A DNA stretch of 64,000 bases, taken from the NCBI RefSeq assembly GCF_049309525.1, contig NC_133376.1, forward strand, positions 14,794,094 to 14,858,093, in the 5' to 3' direction. The position numbers were made by a program, and so were the translations under genes. Source of the DNA: Garra rufa. Its lineage: Eukaryota; Chordata; Actinopteri; Cypriniformes; Cyprinidae. Positions 1-11,409 of the stretch are shown one piece after another (within the stretch, counting starts at the first letter, position 1; each line of letters opens with the position of its first letter). The notes under the pieces were generated by a model, which saw only the letters and a list, made by a program, of their open reading frames with translations, did not search any database and was not told the DNA's origin.

Positions 1-1029
1 ATAAAGGACGTGGTATGAATTGGACGGCAATAGGCTGGGAGAATTGGAGAGGGTCAGACACAATTTTTGACCACTTCGTACGTTTTTATTTGTGGAAAAT
101 CCCTTCTTAAACGAATTTCGTTTTGTATAATTTTTATCTTAATTTTTAATAGATATTTTTGTTGATCAGTTATTAAAATAAAATAAGAACAGGAAAATGG
201 CATTGTAAAATAAAGTGCGTAACTACCATGCTTCCGCTGCCTGACGAAAAGGCTAAAACATAAATTATAGCTCTATATGAAGCATACAGACATTATTAGA
301 GCTACAGAAATAAAAAAATATTTTGCTTAAATGCACAATACTCAATCTTCCAGCCCAGAGTCAAGTCTTTATCAACATTAACAATGATTTGGGACAGATC
401 TGTAATGTAAAACTATGGCGCGCTGTGACTCGGCAGGATTCTGTCGGCTGAATGAACACAGTTTGCTTTCTCACGTCACGTCTTTAAATCTGCAACTTTG
501 CTGGCTAAGAATATGACCAGCTGGATATAAATCAATACAAATATATGGTAACAATCCTGAGATTAAACATTGGTCTGGGGCTTAACCTCTCATAGGCTAC
601 TCTATGACAGTGGAGCGGAGCTGAGCCGCTTCAACAAAGAACGCAACCCGGAAAAACTATCGGCAAGGATTTTTGCAGATAACCGATAGGTCGGCCAATC
701 AACTATCGGTGCCGATTAATCGGCAAAACCGATACATCGGTCGACCTCTAAATATAATACATTTTTGATAGTTTTAGTTAACAATAATGAAACTGGTCCT
801 AATGATATAGGCTTTAGGCTGTTTGTTATAAGAGAACAACATACATAGTACGCTATAATTTTGTTGTTTTTATGATAAATAAGCACATTTTGGCTCATTA
901 CTGTAATGCCTATATTTTGTGATTTGAATTACTTGCTTTCATACTCAACTGCTATCATATTTAGAATCATTACATATTCCCATCATTTAATATTTTTTCT
1001 TTTTGTATCGCTTCTTTTAATTTCCCCAG
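1..1029. other. intronic sequence upstream of the first visible gnpda2 exon
   Basis: No coding exon of the deaminase is recognisable here; the preceding exons of gnpda2 must lie beyond the left edge. The stretch is AT-rich, apart from a CCGAT-rich repeat end listed separately, and finishes in a pyrimidine-rich tract and AG acceptor at 1028-1029. Confidence 0.6.
640..752 (-). repeat. terminal part of a CCGAT-rich dispersed repeat
   Basis: The segment is built from repeated CCGAT/ATCGG units (for example the CCGATTAATCGG palindrome) and ends at 752 in the complement of TAGAGGTCGACCGATG, which I remember as a terminal motif of dispersed repeats in fish. The other end was not located, so only the terminus is called. 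Confidence 0.4.
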
Positions 1030-1991
1030 GCATTGGTCCAGATGGGCACATCGCCTTTAATGAGCCCGGCTCCAGTCTTGTGTCCAGGACCAGAGTGAAG
1101 ACGTTGGCCAAGGACACGATAGTAGCCAATGCACGTTTCTTTGGGAACGATCTTTCCAAAGTGCCCACCATGACACTCACCGTTGGAGTAGGAACAGTGA
1201 TGGATGCCAGAGAGGTAAATGAACAAATACAGGATATTCACACATTAAGGAGGGGACCATTCAGCTGAGGGAAGATACTCTACCAGTCAAAAATGATGGT
1301 CATATCAGCTGCAAAGTTTAAAGCATCTTGAAAAGCAAGAAATTATACTTTGAGTGATTGAAATGGTAATGTATTTGTCATCAGTGCAAAAATTGTATTT
1401 ACTTTACTCATTTTACCTACCACATCATCAACATAAAGTCTTAATACCTCCAAATATAAGACTTGACATGAGTCTGAGTATACCTGAAGTGGGAGTTTGT
1501 GGTTGAAACTGAATGTAGAATGAACACAACGTCTTTTGTCCTTAAATTCAATAGCATCCTTTGTGATATCAGTGTCTTCCTTTTGTCCCAGTCAGACACG
1601 CATTTGTTTGGAGCATTTGACATCTGCCATTGATAAATATAATTATCTTTTAAATACTAACAAATGTTCTCTTTGTTATAGCACTAAACTGAACATGTGT
1701 CTGTGTCTCAATGTGAGACTGATTGTCCTGGAAATACAAACAAGTATATAAACATACCTGAATACATTAACAGACAGGATGCTGGGTAAAATGTCCTTCG
1801 GGTCACTTGATTTTGTTGATGTGGTGGCCAGACGTCACCTGATTATCATCATCTTATCATTATATTAAGCATCTCTTAAAACATTTCCAAGTCATATTGT
1901 ACCCTGAAGAAAAAAATATATATAATAAAAATAACATAATAATAAAAATAACATGTACTACAATGATACTTACAATTACTGTTACAAAAAC

Positions 1992-2024
<33 letters not shown>

Positions 2025-2645
2025 TTTTAAAAATACAAAAAATTGGTTAAAGTTTATTTTTAAGGTGTCTTTGTTGCAGTGTTATTATACATTTAAGTAC
2101 TGAGTAAAATGAATTAACTACATGCACTTATATGGTTACGGTTGTGATTATGGTTTGGCTTGTGGTTACTTGCATGTAATTATGCACAATTGTTGTTATA
2201 CACTACCAGTCAAAAGTTTTTTAATGTTTTTAAAGAAGTCATTTCTGCTCACCAAGCCTGAATTTATTTGATCCAAAGTACAAGAAAAACACTACAATTT
2301 TGAAATATTTTTGCTATTTAAAATAACTGTTTTCTTTTTGAATATATTTTAAAATGTAATTTAATTCTATGATTTCAAAGCTGCATTTTTAGCATCGTTA
2401 GTCCAATCATGCTCCTTCAGATTTCATTTTAATATTCTGATTTGCTGCTCCAAAAACATTTTTTATTATTAATATGTTGAAAACAGCGGAGTAGTTTTTT
2501 ATTTCAGGTTTCTTTGTTAAATAGAAAGTTCAGAAGAGCATTTATCTGAAATAGAAATATTTTGTAACATTGTCTTTATCATCACTTTTGATCAATTTAA
2601 AGCATCCTTGCTAAATGAAAGCAATTTCGATAATTTCTATAAAAA

Positions 2646-2702
<57 letters not shown>

Positions 2703-4616
2703 GATCTTTGGATCTTTCTATTCATCAAAGAACTGTTTTAAATATTGATAATAATAATACAAATCTTTCTTGAAAAGCAAATCAGCATACACTGTAAAAA
2801 AAACTATTTGTTGAGTCAACTTAAGATAATTTGTTACCTGGCAGTGGCTGCCTTAAAATTTTAGGTTCAGTCAACTCGGTAAAGATTTAGTCAACTTGAA
2901 ATGTTAAGTTTTACTAAATGACAACTTAGATATTTGAATTGATTCAACTTACAATTTTAAGACAGCCGGGTAACAAATACAGCTGTTAAGTTTAACAAAC
3001 AAATAGTTAAGTTTAGTCAACTCTAAAATCTAACTTGTCACTTTTTACAATTTAACAATTAAAGTTGAATAAATGTATTTGAGTTGACTGAACTTAAAAT
3101 GGTAAGGCATCAGGGTAATTCTTTAAAGTTGACTCAACAAATTGTGTTTTTGTTTTTTTACAGTGTATTAGTATGATTTCTGAAGGAACATGTGACACTG
3201 AAGACTGGAGTAATGATGCTGAAAATGTAGCTTTGATCACAGGAATAAATTACATTACGTTATATTCAAATAGAATATAGAAATAGAATAGTTATTTTAA
3301 ATAATAAAAACATGCTGTATTTTGGATCAAATAAATGCAGGCTTGGTGAGCAGAAGAGATCATTCTAAACATTCTTAAAGTTCAAAAAAACTTTTGACTG
3401 TTTTGACAAGTGTAACCTGAGAATTTCTTGATTAGACATAAGAAATGTTGGTGACTGATTCTAAATTTAAACTCGTTTTTGACATATATTTGCCTTAAAA
3501 ATATGTGAAAGCCACCATCTTGAATGTGATCCCTGTAAGACAATCCTGAACTAATTGTCCGTGATTTGCAGGTCATGATTCTGATCACAGGGGCTCATAA
3601 GGCCTTCGCCCTGTATAAAGCCATCGAGGAGGGTGTGAACCACATGTGGACGGTATCTGCCTTCCAGCAGCATCCACGAACCATTTTCATTTGCGATGAA
3701 GATGCGACGCTGGAGCTCAGGGTCAAAACTGTGAAGTATTTTAAAGGTACGTGACTGAGCGCTCTGCAGCCTGAGGGACAAATCTTTGACTCACATAGAT
3801 GGAAAGTTGCTCTTCTGTGGAAACAGATTCCTTGAAGAGCAAAGAACTGGCGAGCGGACTAAATAGTTACTTATTTATTTTTATAACAAGCTTTCAAAGG
3901 TATACAAGTTCATTCAGATTTACAAGTTTGTGAATTTGAGAGGCATTTCCACAAAAATATTAAGCAGCACAATTGTTTTCAACATTGATAATTGATAACT
4001 TGAGCATCAAATCAACATATTAGAATGATTTCTGAAGGATCATGTGACTGAAGACTAGAGTAATGATGCTGAAAATTCAGCTTTGAGTCACAGAAATAAA
4101 TTAAATGTTAAAACCTATTCAAATAGAAAACAGTTATTTTCAATTGTATTAATATTTTACAATATTACTGTTTTTACTGCATTCTTAATCAAGTAAATGC
4201 AGTCTTGGTGAGCATAAGAGACGTCTTTTAAAAACAATCTTACCAACCCATAAATTTAGCCATGCCTTTTCCCTCTGAGGAACCAAATAGAGCAGCTGTT
4301 TGTTTGCTTTTGATCATTTTTCATCGTTTTTACTGATCTCATCTTGGTTTTAGTGGTTGGCTCGTCTCAAGGTCAATATCTGTCTAAAGACGGCAGGTTC
4401 AAAATCTAAACCCGTCTGGAATGTCCATCACAAGCGCTTTTCTCAGAAACACGATCTGTCTGGTCTTAAGGGCTTTGGTCTCTCCTGGGGGTTTAATATC
4501 TTTGGCTGGGCTGGATTTCCTAAACATACTGATGGATCTTTTGTCCTACAGGGTTGATGCACGTCCACAATCAGCTAGTTGAGCCGACACTCAGCGTGAA
4601 GGACTACATGGACTGA
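1030..4616 (+). CDS. gnpda2: glucosamine-6-phosphate deaminase 2, last three coding exons (5' partial)
   Basis: GNPDA/NagB enzymes convert glucosamine-6-phosphate to fructose-6-phosphate and ammonia in the cytosol. Visible exons are 1030-1214, 3572-3746 and 4552-4616 (TGA at 4614-4616). All have AG acceptors and GT donors, and the phases join exactly (1, 0, 1). The first exon carries the family active-site stretch GPDGHIAFNEPGSS, corresponding to Asp141, His143 and Glu148 in bacterial NagB numbering. The second reads VMILITGAHKAFALYK and ends in VKTVKYFKG. The short last exon begins LMHVHN, which fits GNPDA2 better than GNPDA1 (LMLVHN), and lacks the longer GNPDA1 tail. The inferred end is near residue 277, against 276 in mammals. 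About the first 136 residues lie off the window. It is convergent with guf1 downstream. No frame damage is seen. Confidence 0.95.
1992..2024. repeat. (AAT)n microsatellite
   Basis: About eleven uninterrupted ATA/AAT trinucleotides inside a gnpda2 intron. Confidence 0.9.
2641..2700. repeat. A-tract followed by (AT)n(AC)n microsatellite
   Basis: Poly-A, then about 18 AT units, then a short AC run, inside the left arm of the fold-back element. Confidence 0.9.
2790..3165. mobile_element. MITE with CACTGTAAAAAA termini, TA target site, nested
   Basis: The element begins CACTGTAAAAAAAA and ends TTTTTTTACAGTG, with TA on both sides (2788-2789 and 3166-3167). Removing it and one TA restores the uninterrupted phrase 'aatcagcatattag' seen in the copy at 20.83 kb, which fixes both ends exactly. 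The interior is made of sub-repeats around 'aacttaaaat', 'gttgactcaac' and 'ctgccttaaaat' in both orientations. A second copy lies at 40738-41085. Confidence 0.85.
3945..4245. repeat. half copy of the 2201-3412 repeat family
   Basis: Contains 'catattagaatgatttctg', 'atcatgtgactgaagac' and 'gcagtcttggtgagca', the right-arm phrases of the fold-back family. It lies in the last gnpda2 intron. Confidence 0.7.
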
Positions 4617-4863
4617 ACGCTCCAGACGGGACGTCTGGAAAAACGGCAGAAAACTTGGAATGACATCAGTGTGAATGAGTGGAAACTGGCCTCAGGGACC
4701 ACAGCAGTTCTGAATGGTTATAAAGCGTTTAGAGGTCTACATCAGCATAACAGGTAGATGTTGTACAAAACACCTCTCGCTTTCACATGGTGCCGTGTTC
4801 AATGTCCAAATGAATCTGTGTATTAGCCTTTATAATTAATTTTTAAATACTTCAAGGCCAGTA

Positions 4864-5656
4864 TTAAAGGAACACTCCACTTTTTTTGGAAATAGGCTCA
4901 TTCTCCAACTCCCCCTGAGTTAATAAGTTGATTTTTTACCGTTTTGAAATCCATTCAGCTGTTGTCCTGTTCTGGCGATATCACTTTTAGCATAGCTTAG
5001 CATAGATCATTGAATCCTATTAGACCAATAGCATCGCATTCAAAAATGACCAACGAGTTTCCATATTTGTTGTATTTAAAACTTGACTCTTCTGTAGTTA
5101 TATCGTGTACTAAGACCGGTGGAAATGCAAAGCTGCGAGTTTCTAGGCTGATAAGATTAGGAACTACACTTCCATTCCGGCGTAATAGTCAAGGAAGTTT
5201 GCTGCTGTAATATGGCCGAAGCAGGCGGAGTATTATCAGAAATGAGTTCCCAGCTAGTTTAGCATTTGCACATGTGCTGCGTGGTATTACTGCTCCTGCT
5301 TCAGCCTTATTACGGCAGCAAACTTCCTTGACTATTACGCTTGAATGGAAGTGTAGTTCCTAATCTTATTGGCCTAGAAAATCGCAGCTTTACATTTTCC
5401 GCCGGTCTTAGTACACGATATAACTGCAGAGGAGTCAAGTTTTAAATAGGACAAATATCGAAACTCGTTGGTCATTTTTGAATGCGATGCTATTGGTCTA
5501 ATAGGATTCAATGATCTATGCTAAGCTATGCTAAAAGTGATATCGCCAGAACAGGAGAACGGCTGAATGGATTTCAAAACGGTAAAACTCAACTTATTAA
5601 CTCGGGGGGAGTTGGAGAATGAACCTATTTCCAAAAAAAGTGGAGTGTTCCTTTAA
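4864..5656. mobile_element. palindromic TTAA-target non-autonomous transposon
   Basis: A 793-bp inverted repeat bounded by TTAA at 4864-4867 and 5653-5656. The first arm starts AAGGAACACTCCACTTT and is matched base for base, with few changes, by the inverted second arm for more than 300 bp; the arms meet near 5260. TTAA target sites are typical of piggyBac and Kolobok families. No transposase is present. It lies just downstream of the gnpda2 stop codon, possibly in its 3' UTR. Confidence 0.85.
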
Positions 5657-6888
5657 CAGGAAACGACAATGTTTTAGGGAAGCTGTACTAAGAAACACTC
5701 TTACTTTAACTTTTTCAAATAATGTTTATTAATTTAAATAACACTATCACATCACTAATGACAAATTCGTCTGTTACAACCCATTTTGAAATGTGTACAT
5801 ATCATTATTTGTACTGTAGTTTAATCAGAAGGTCTGTATTTCGAACATGTGTCAGGCTTTCAATAACACAGCTACTTAAAGTTGACTTGAATGTGGAATT
5901 TTACTCCAAGGCAACTTATTAAGTGTTCTTGGGTTTCTTATTTTTGTTTAGATGGTTCATAAATACACTTCTTTCAAGTCTTTTCCCTAAATTTGCCAAA
6001 TTTAGGATTTCTCCCTTTACATATGAAATCTTATGGATTTATGATCCACAGTCATTTGTAGTGTCTAAACATTAGTTAATAGGCAGTGGATGCTGATCTG
6101 TGATCAGAATTTCCTACTAAGTACATGTCATTTTATATAATATCGTCTACATTTTCTTGCCTTTGAATGAATCCAGGTTACTTGCAGCATGGAAAACCAA
6201 TGGGAAATGCTGGAAAAGTGTATTCTGTGTTTGCGTATTCATATATTGAAAAGGCTTATATTGGCACATCTGAGTAGAGAAGTGATCTAATTTCACACAA
6301 TGCGCAGTAGCCATGTATTCTCTTTAGTTACTGTTCTTTGTGATATATTCTGTTTCTTTTCTTAAAAATATAAGGCACGAGGTTCACATTTGACTTGTAT
6401 TGTAAAACATGCTTTTGTTTCATCACTTTCTGAGTTTATGCTGAGTTTTGGTGTTTCTAAATCCTCCTGTACTGTACTCTAGCGAATGTTTTTGGAAGGA
6501 GAGTATGCATTTTTATGGATTTACAAATTTGTTAATTTTATGTGAACTGACTGTTAACAGATTTGCACTCCAAAAACCAAATCATCCTCTTTTGTCTTTC
6601 TGTACTTGGATGGATAAATAAAAAGTTTCATTTATTGTGCCTCAAAAGTATAAAATATGTACAGAAAAAAATTTATCCAGGTCACATGTTGCACTTTTTT
6701 TTCATTTTTTTTGCACCACTTCACTTTGCACACAGTAATTTTCATATTCAAAATCAGTTATGTAGAAAGCAATATAACCATATATTTCTGAGGAAAAGAA
6801 AGTCTTTTGTGCATATGTTTGAATAATATGATGGAAATTCAGAGGAAGCTGAAACCCTAGATGGAAGCATTTTTACATATGTTCACCT
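5657..6888. other. non-coding, possible gnpda2 3' UTR and downstream region
   Basis: No convincing coding exon. AT-rich single-copy-looking sequence with an AATAAA at 6617-6622 that could serve as a gnpda2 polyadenylation signal. This is weak evidence, because AATAAA is frequent by chance here. Confidence 0.35.
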
Positions 6889-7490
6889 CATCTAATAAAT
6901 AAAGAATTAATTATTTAATAAATAAAGAATAAATTACTAATAAATGCATAACTACCAAACTAAAATTACATGCTCAAATTTTTTCAATTTTTTGAATCTT
7001 GTAAAAAGGTTAAACATAGGCTGCCTGAAATTCCCCAAACTGCATAAAAATCAATTACAAATGATTCTAAAATAAAGTATTTTATGTATATAAACCATCA
7101 ATTGATTATAAAAGCACGAAAACTGCCAATCTGGGACATATATCTATAATGGAATACACTCTGCTGTGGTCGCATCACATGATAATTGGTTTCAAATTCA
7201 GTTCAAATTTACAAGCTTAGATTTGGCCACCTAAACAAAACAGGCTGGCTTCCCACAAAAGGTCACTATGAAAGTTATAATAAAAATAAATACTTGTAGA
7301 AATACATTAATATTCATTGTTTTTTGTTTTAGGTCATACCACATGATATCCAAATGTGGTTACTACATACCAGCTGTTAAAAGGGTTATTTTTTTTCCAA
7401 ATTTGAAAGAGAGCCACAAACCTGCTTGAAGCTTCCATGGGTCCTTGGCAAATTGGTATATGTTACAACGTCCTATCTTTGAATGGATTT
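6889..7490 (+). repeat. left copy of a 0.6-kb direct repeat
   Basis: Shares colinear phrases with 9975-10545: 'aatgcataactaccaaact', 'gccaatctgggacatat', 'aacaaaacaggct' and 'gcttcccacaaa'. It contains two variants of the motif GGTCGCACCACATGAT. The two copies start about 3.1 kb apart in the same orientation. Confidence 0.7.
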
Positions 7491-8193
7491 CAATATAAAA
7501 GTATAACAAAATGGTAGTTTCTTGATGGTCGCACCACATGATATTTTATAAAATGGAGATCATTGGACAAAGTTTGGTTCACTGTCAACAAATTCAAACA
7601 TTGCTCACCCAGTAGTCTATATTCATAAATCGTAAGCATCATAATTCTCCAAAAACTGGCATCAAATAACTACGATGGTGTACATTTTTGCGTCATTAAC
7701 GTATAAAGATTTATGACACGCCAATTTTAAAATACAAAAAATAATATCTTTTGTAATTGTTTAAACATTAAGAATGTTATGTACATATAAATTCATATAA
7801 AATGTTCTCATCTACATCTCATCAACTCATCTAGATGAGTCGGCCGTAGCCTTAAAATGTCATGTGGTGTGACCATGATTTATATTAAAATTAATTTAAT
7901 ATAATTAATTAAATTCAATTACTGTTCTCAGTAATTAAAATATTTAGAAACAAAGTATTTGCATTTGTTTTGAGTTTTTGTAAAAAACATTTTTTAGAGT
8001 TGCCTTCGTAAATGTAGTTAGCAGACTTATTTTTTTTGTAAATTGCATAAAACTGATAAAAATGTTTTAAAAATACCATTCACTTAAGCATACTGTAGCA
8101 GTGGTTCATATTTTAGCCACAGAAATGAGATATTTTATTTTTAATTTAATACAGTAATTGCTATTATTGGTCGCACCACATTATGAGTGGTTG
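7491..8193. other. AT-rich non-coding stretch with scattered CACCACATGAT motifs
   Basis: No gene seen. The phrase GGTCGCACCACATGAT or a close variant occurs near 7527 and 8169, and inverted near 7857. This suggests that the 6889-7490 repeat unit once extended through this stretch. Confidence 0.4.
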
Positions 8194-8201
8194 CTCTAAA
8201 T

Positions 8202-8603
8202 CAGGGGTTTTCAACCTGTGGGGCGGGGCGGGCCCCCCCAGGGGGGTGCCAGGACCTGCAAAGGGGGGCGCGAGAATCTGACTCGTTCACCCGAGTAATT
8301 ATAAGGACGAGCTCTCAATGTTTTAGGCTTCCACTAGGGGGCAATCTGATTAAGGCCGCAGCTAATTGTCAGGCAGCCATTAGCAGAGTTGGTGCGATCG
8401 AGTTAAGTAGTCTGGCGTTCAAAATTACATTAGGTAAGCTGGTTATACATTTATGTTTAAATGTAATTAATTCTACAAACTCGATACGCAGCAAATAATA
8501 TGTAAATGATTTGCTGCGTATCGATAATATTCGCATATGCATTCCGCCGGAGGGGAGGGGGGGGCGCGAATGAAATTAGACAAACTTGGGGGGGGGGGGG
8601 GTG
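8202..8603. mobile_element. hAT-like non-autonomous element with 8-bp TSD
   Basis: The 8-bp duplication CTCTAAAT flanks the insertion at 8194-8201 and 8604-8611. The element begins CAGGGGTTTTCAACC and ends in a G-run followed by TG. It is G-rich at both ends, has no transposase, and contains a perfect 16-bp hairpin at 8481-8524. Confidence 0.8.
8481..8524. repeat. perfect 16-bp inverted repeat (hairpin)
   Basis: The left arm TCGATACGCAGCAAAT (8481-8496) is exactly complementary to the right arm at 8509-8524, with a 12-base loop. It lies inside the hAT-like element. Confidence 0.9.
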
Positions 8604-8675
8604 CTCTAAATGACACAAAAACCTTATATTATTAAAAATCTATTAAAAGAGACGTGAAAAGTGCAGCACATGGCA

Positions 8676-9448
8676 TTAACGGGATAGTTTACCCAAAAAT
8701 GAAAAACTCAAACTGTTGCAGGCTGTTAGTCATATATGGCAGTGGATGGGCACCAAACCATTGAAAGTAAATAAAAAAAAACATGTACAGACAAATCCAA
8801 ATTAAACCCTGCGACTCGTGACGATACATTCATGTCCTAAGACACGAAACAATAGGTTTTGCGAGAAACTGAACAGTATTTATATCATTTTCTACCTTTG
8901 ATACACAGCAATGTCCATCTGTCCTGAGCTCGTGCTCAGCATCTGGCGTGTTACATGTGTATGTGCTCTGGTGTAGTATACGCAAACGCCGGAAGTGATC
9001 TGTCGCGTGAATAGGACACTCATTGTTTACACAGTGCACAGAGATTGTGGGTATAGCGGCTATTAAAAATGGAAATTACTTGCGCTTATCCTGATTGTTC
9101 AAACTGATTTAAAGCTAAAAGATTACGTTTGCTTGCGCGAACTCATCCGGGACTGTTGACTTTTCACCGATTTCCCCTTCCGGCATTTTCGCACAGGTAA
9201 CGCGTTACACAGGTAACACGTCGGATGCTGAGCGCAGGGTTTAATTTGGATTTGTCTGTGCATGGTTTTTTACTTTTAAAGGTTTGGTGCCTATTCACTG
9301 CCATTATATGACTGAAAGACGGCAACGGTTTGAGTTAAAAATCTTTGTTTGTGTTCTACTGAAGAAACAAAGTCACCTACATCTTGGATGCCCAGGGGGT
9401 GTGCAGATAAACATCAAATTTTCATTTTTGGGTGAACTATCCCTTTAA
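8676..9448. mobile_element. TTAA-flanked fold-back non-autonomous element
   Basis: Bounded by TTAA at 8676-8679 and 9445-9448. The termini are GGGATAGTTTACCC and its inverted counterpart GGGTGAACTATCCC. Matching phrases run inward on both arms, for example 'gacaaatccaaattaaaccctgc' against its inverse near 9237-9256. No coding sequence. The family resembles the elements at 11697-12155 and 46677-47126. Confidence 0.75.
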
Positions 9449-9974
9449 CTGCAGGCATTTCTTTAGCCCCAATCATTTCTACTTTGCCCAATCTTGGCTG
9501 CTCAATTGACCCTTCGCCAGGAGTTTGATCAACAGGCGATCTGACCAATCATAACGCTGAATCCACATTATGACAGGACAGGAGAGTAGATTAACGTTGG
9601 TGGACATGAACTTGAAAAATGGTGTATTGACGTCTTTTCATGGTTAAAACAAGAAACCTTCTGAAGTTGATTCTTGTTTATTTCATGCTATAACTAGAAA
9701 AGATGAAGAGATGATCGGTTCATGTGCCACTTGGACTGAGGCGCTACAGCGAACTGTCAGGACACATTAAAGAGCCACAAAACAGTATCTGTTGTTTGAA
9801 TTTCTTAAAAAATGACCATTTTGTTGGTTCTGAGATGACAGCATGAACATCTTATAGTAGAAAATGACATCTGGAGTTTGTGCTTGACTGCAGGGTCAGA
9901 ATTGACATGCTGCCTATGGCGAGCGTTTATTTTACTTTGCTTGGCAGTGTAATCTGGTAAAATATATTAAAATA

Positions 9975-10545
9975 GTTATTAATAAATAAATAAATAATAC
10001 ATTACTAATAAATGCATAATTACCAAACTAAAATTACATGCTCTATTTGTTTTTGCATTTTTTTTTATATTGTAAAAAGTTTAAACATAAACCACCTGAA
10101 ATGACTCAAATTGCATACAAATCTATTCCAAATGATACTAAACTCAAATATCTTATGTAAACCATTATTTGAATATAAAAGCACAAAAACAGCCAATCTG
10201 GGACATATCTATGTTGGAAAACACTCTGTTGTGGCTGCACCACATGATATTTTCTAATTCAGTCCAAATTTACAAGCTTAGAATTGGCCACCGAAACAAA
10301 ACAGGCTAGCTTCCCACAAACGGTCACTATGAAATGTAAAATAAAAAATAAATACTTGCAGAAATACATTAATATTCATTGTTTTTTGAGGTCACACCAC
10401 ATGATATCCAAATGTGGTAACTACATACCAGGTTAAAAAGGTTATTTTTTTCCAAATTTGATTGAGATTTACAAACCTGCCTGAAGCTTCAGTGGGTCCT
10501 TGGTGAATTGGTATATGATGCAACGTCCTGTCTTTTAATGGTGTT
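9975..10545 (+). repeat. right copy of the 0.6-kb direct repeat
   Basis: Colinear with 6889-7490 but diverged at many positions, and carrying two copies of the CACCACATGAT motif (near 10237 and 10396). The gap between 9449 and 9975 shows no gene. Confidence 0.7.
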
Positions 10546-10564
10546 TGTATATTATTAAGTAAGC

Positions 10565-10805
10565 AGTTTTCTGTGAATGTGCAAGACTTCCGGATTATTA
10601 GCCGCTGCAGGGAAATAGCGAGAACAATAACAAAGTGCAGTAAACGGTAAAACGGTTTGCACTACATCCCCCTGTGTTCATAATTAAGATAATACATTAA
10701 AATAATATAGTAAGACACAATAGTTTGTAATATCAAATAGCAAAACAAGCTGTTTTGTACAGCTAAAAATAACTAAAAGTGGATGAGACTGGAAGCCAAT
10801 TATTC
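10565..10805 (+). repeat. dispersed repeat, inverted partner at 24.9-25.1 kb
   Basis: Contains 'cttccgg', 'cagggaaata', 'agtgcagtaaacgg', 'cggtttgcact' and 'ataatacattaaaataa', which recur in reverse orientation at 24895-25120. No coding potential. Probably a short non-autonomous element or SINE-like repeat. Confidence 0.5.
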
Positions 10806-11409
10806 AGACAAGAACAGTATGAATATCTTTTAAATATCAAGCATGGCTTGATTTAGATATTCACATTCACAGATGTTTCTTCAATCAATTAACATGTAAA
10901 TAACTAGTCCTGCGCTGTGCAGATTTATTTACATACTACGATATAAATGAGTTAGCAAACCATGATATTTATTGTAATATCGTCAAGTCTTATCAGTTTC
11001 ATCCGATTTCTGCTTAGAGTTGCAAAAGCTCAAACACTCAGAAAATGTCCTGGCCTGTTTTCAGCCTTACATCCACAACCACTGCAACTCCCTCTGCAGC
11101 TTGATGGAAATGAAATGTTCAAGGGAAAACAGCTCTGCCAAATACTTCTGCATCCACTCAGTCTAAACGTTTCCGATGAAAACCCTTAGCTTGCAGTCTC
11201 TGACTCCGCTCCTGCTAGAACTGCCATGTTTTTTGAGCACGATGAAGATTCATTCGTCAAACCTGCTTTAGGTTCCCAGAACAACATCACTTAGTTATAT
11301 GAACTTTAATAGCATTTCTATATCAATCATCATACTGTACATTGGCATGTTCATATTCACAAATCAACCCCAGGCTGTGATGTCTGTTGTGATTACGTTC
11401 CTGAGGGAA

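Larger units (their letters stand above)
2201..3412. mobile_element. fold-back non-autonomous DNA transposon in a gnpda2 intron
   Basis: The left end (CACTACCAGTCAAAAGTTTT) recurs inverted at the right end (AAAACTTTTGACTG then TAGTGT-like sequence). The arms are long imperfect inverted repeats sharing the phrases 'gctcaccaagcctg', 'gaaatcattctaatatgctg' and 'tcatgtgacactgaagactgg'. Other partial copies lie at 3945-4245, 20800-21015 and 21806-22534. No reading frame is present. The element was later split by the TA-inserted element at 2790-3165. The superfamily is uncertain. Confidence 0.75.

Noticed and set aside
4357..4557. A 66-codon frame before the last gnpda2 exon
   Set aside because: It is intron sequence ending at the acceptor; no homology and no role in the joined gene.
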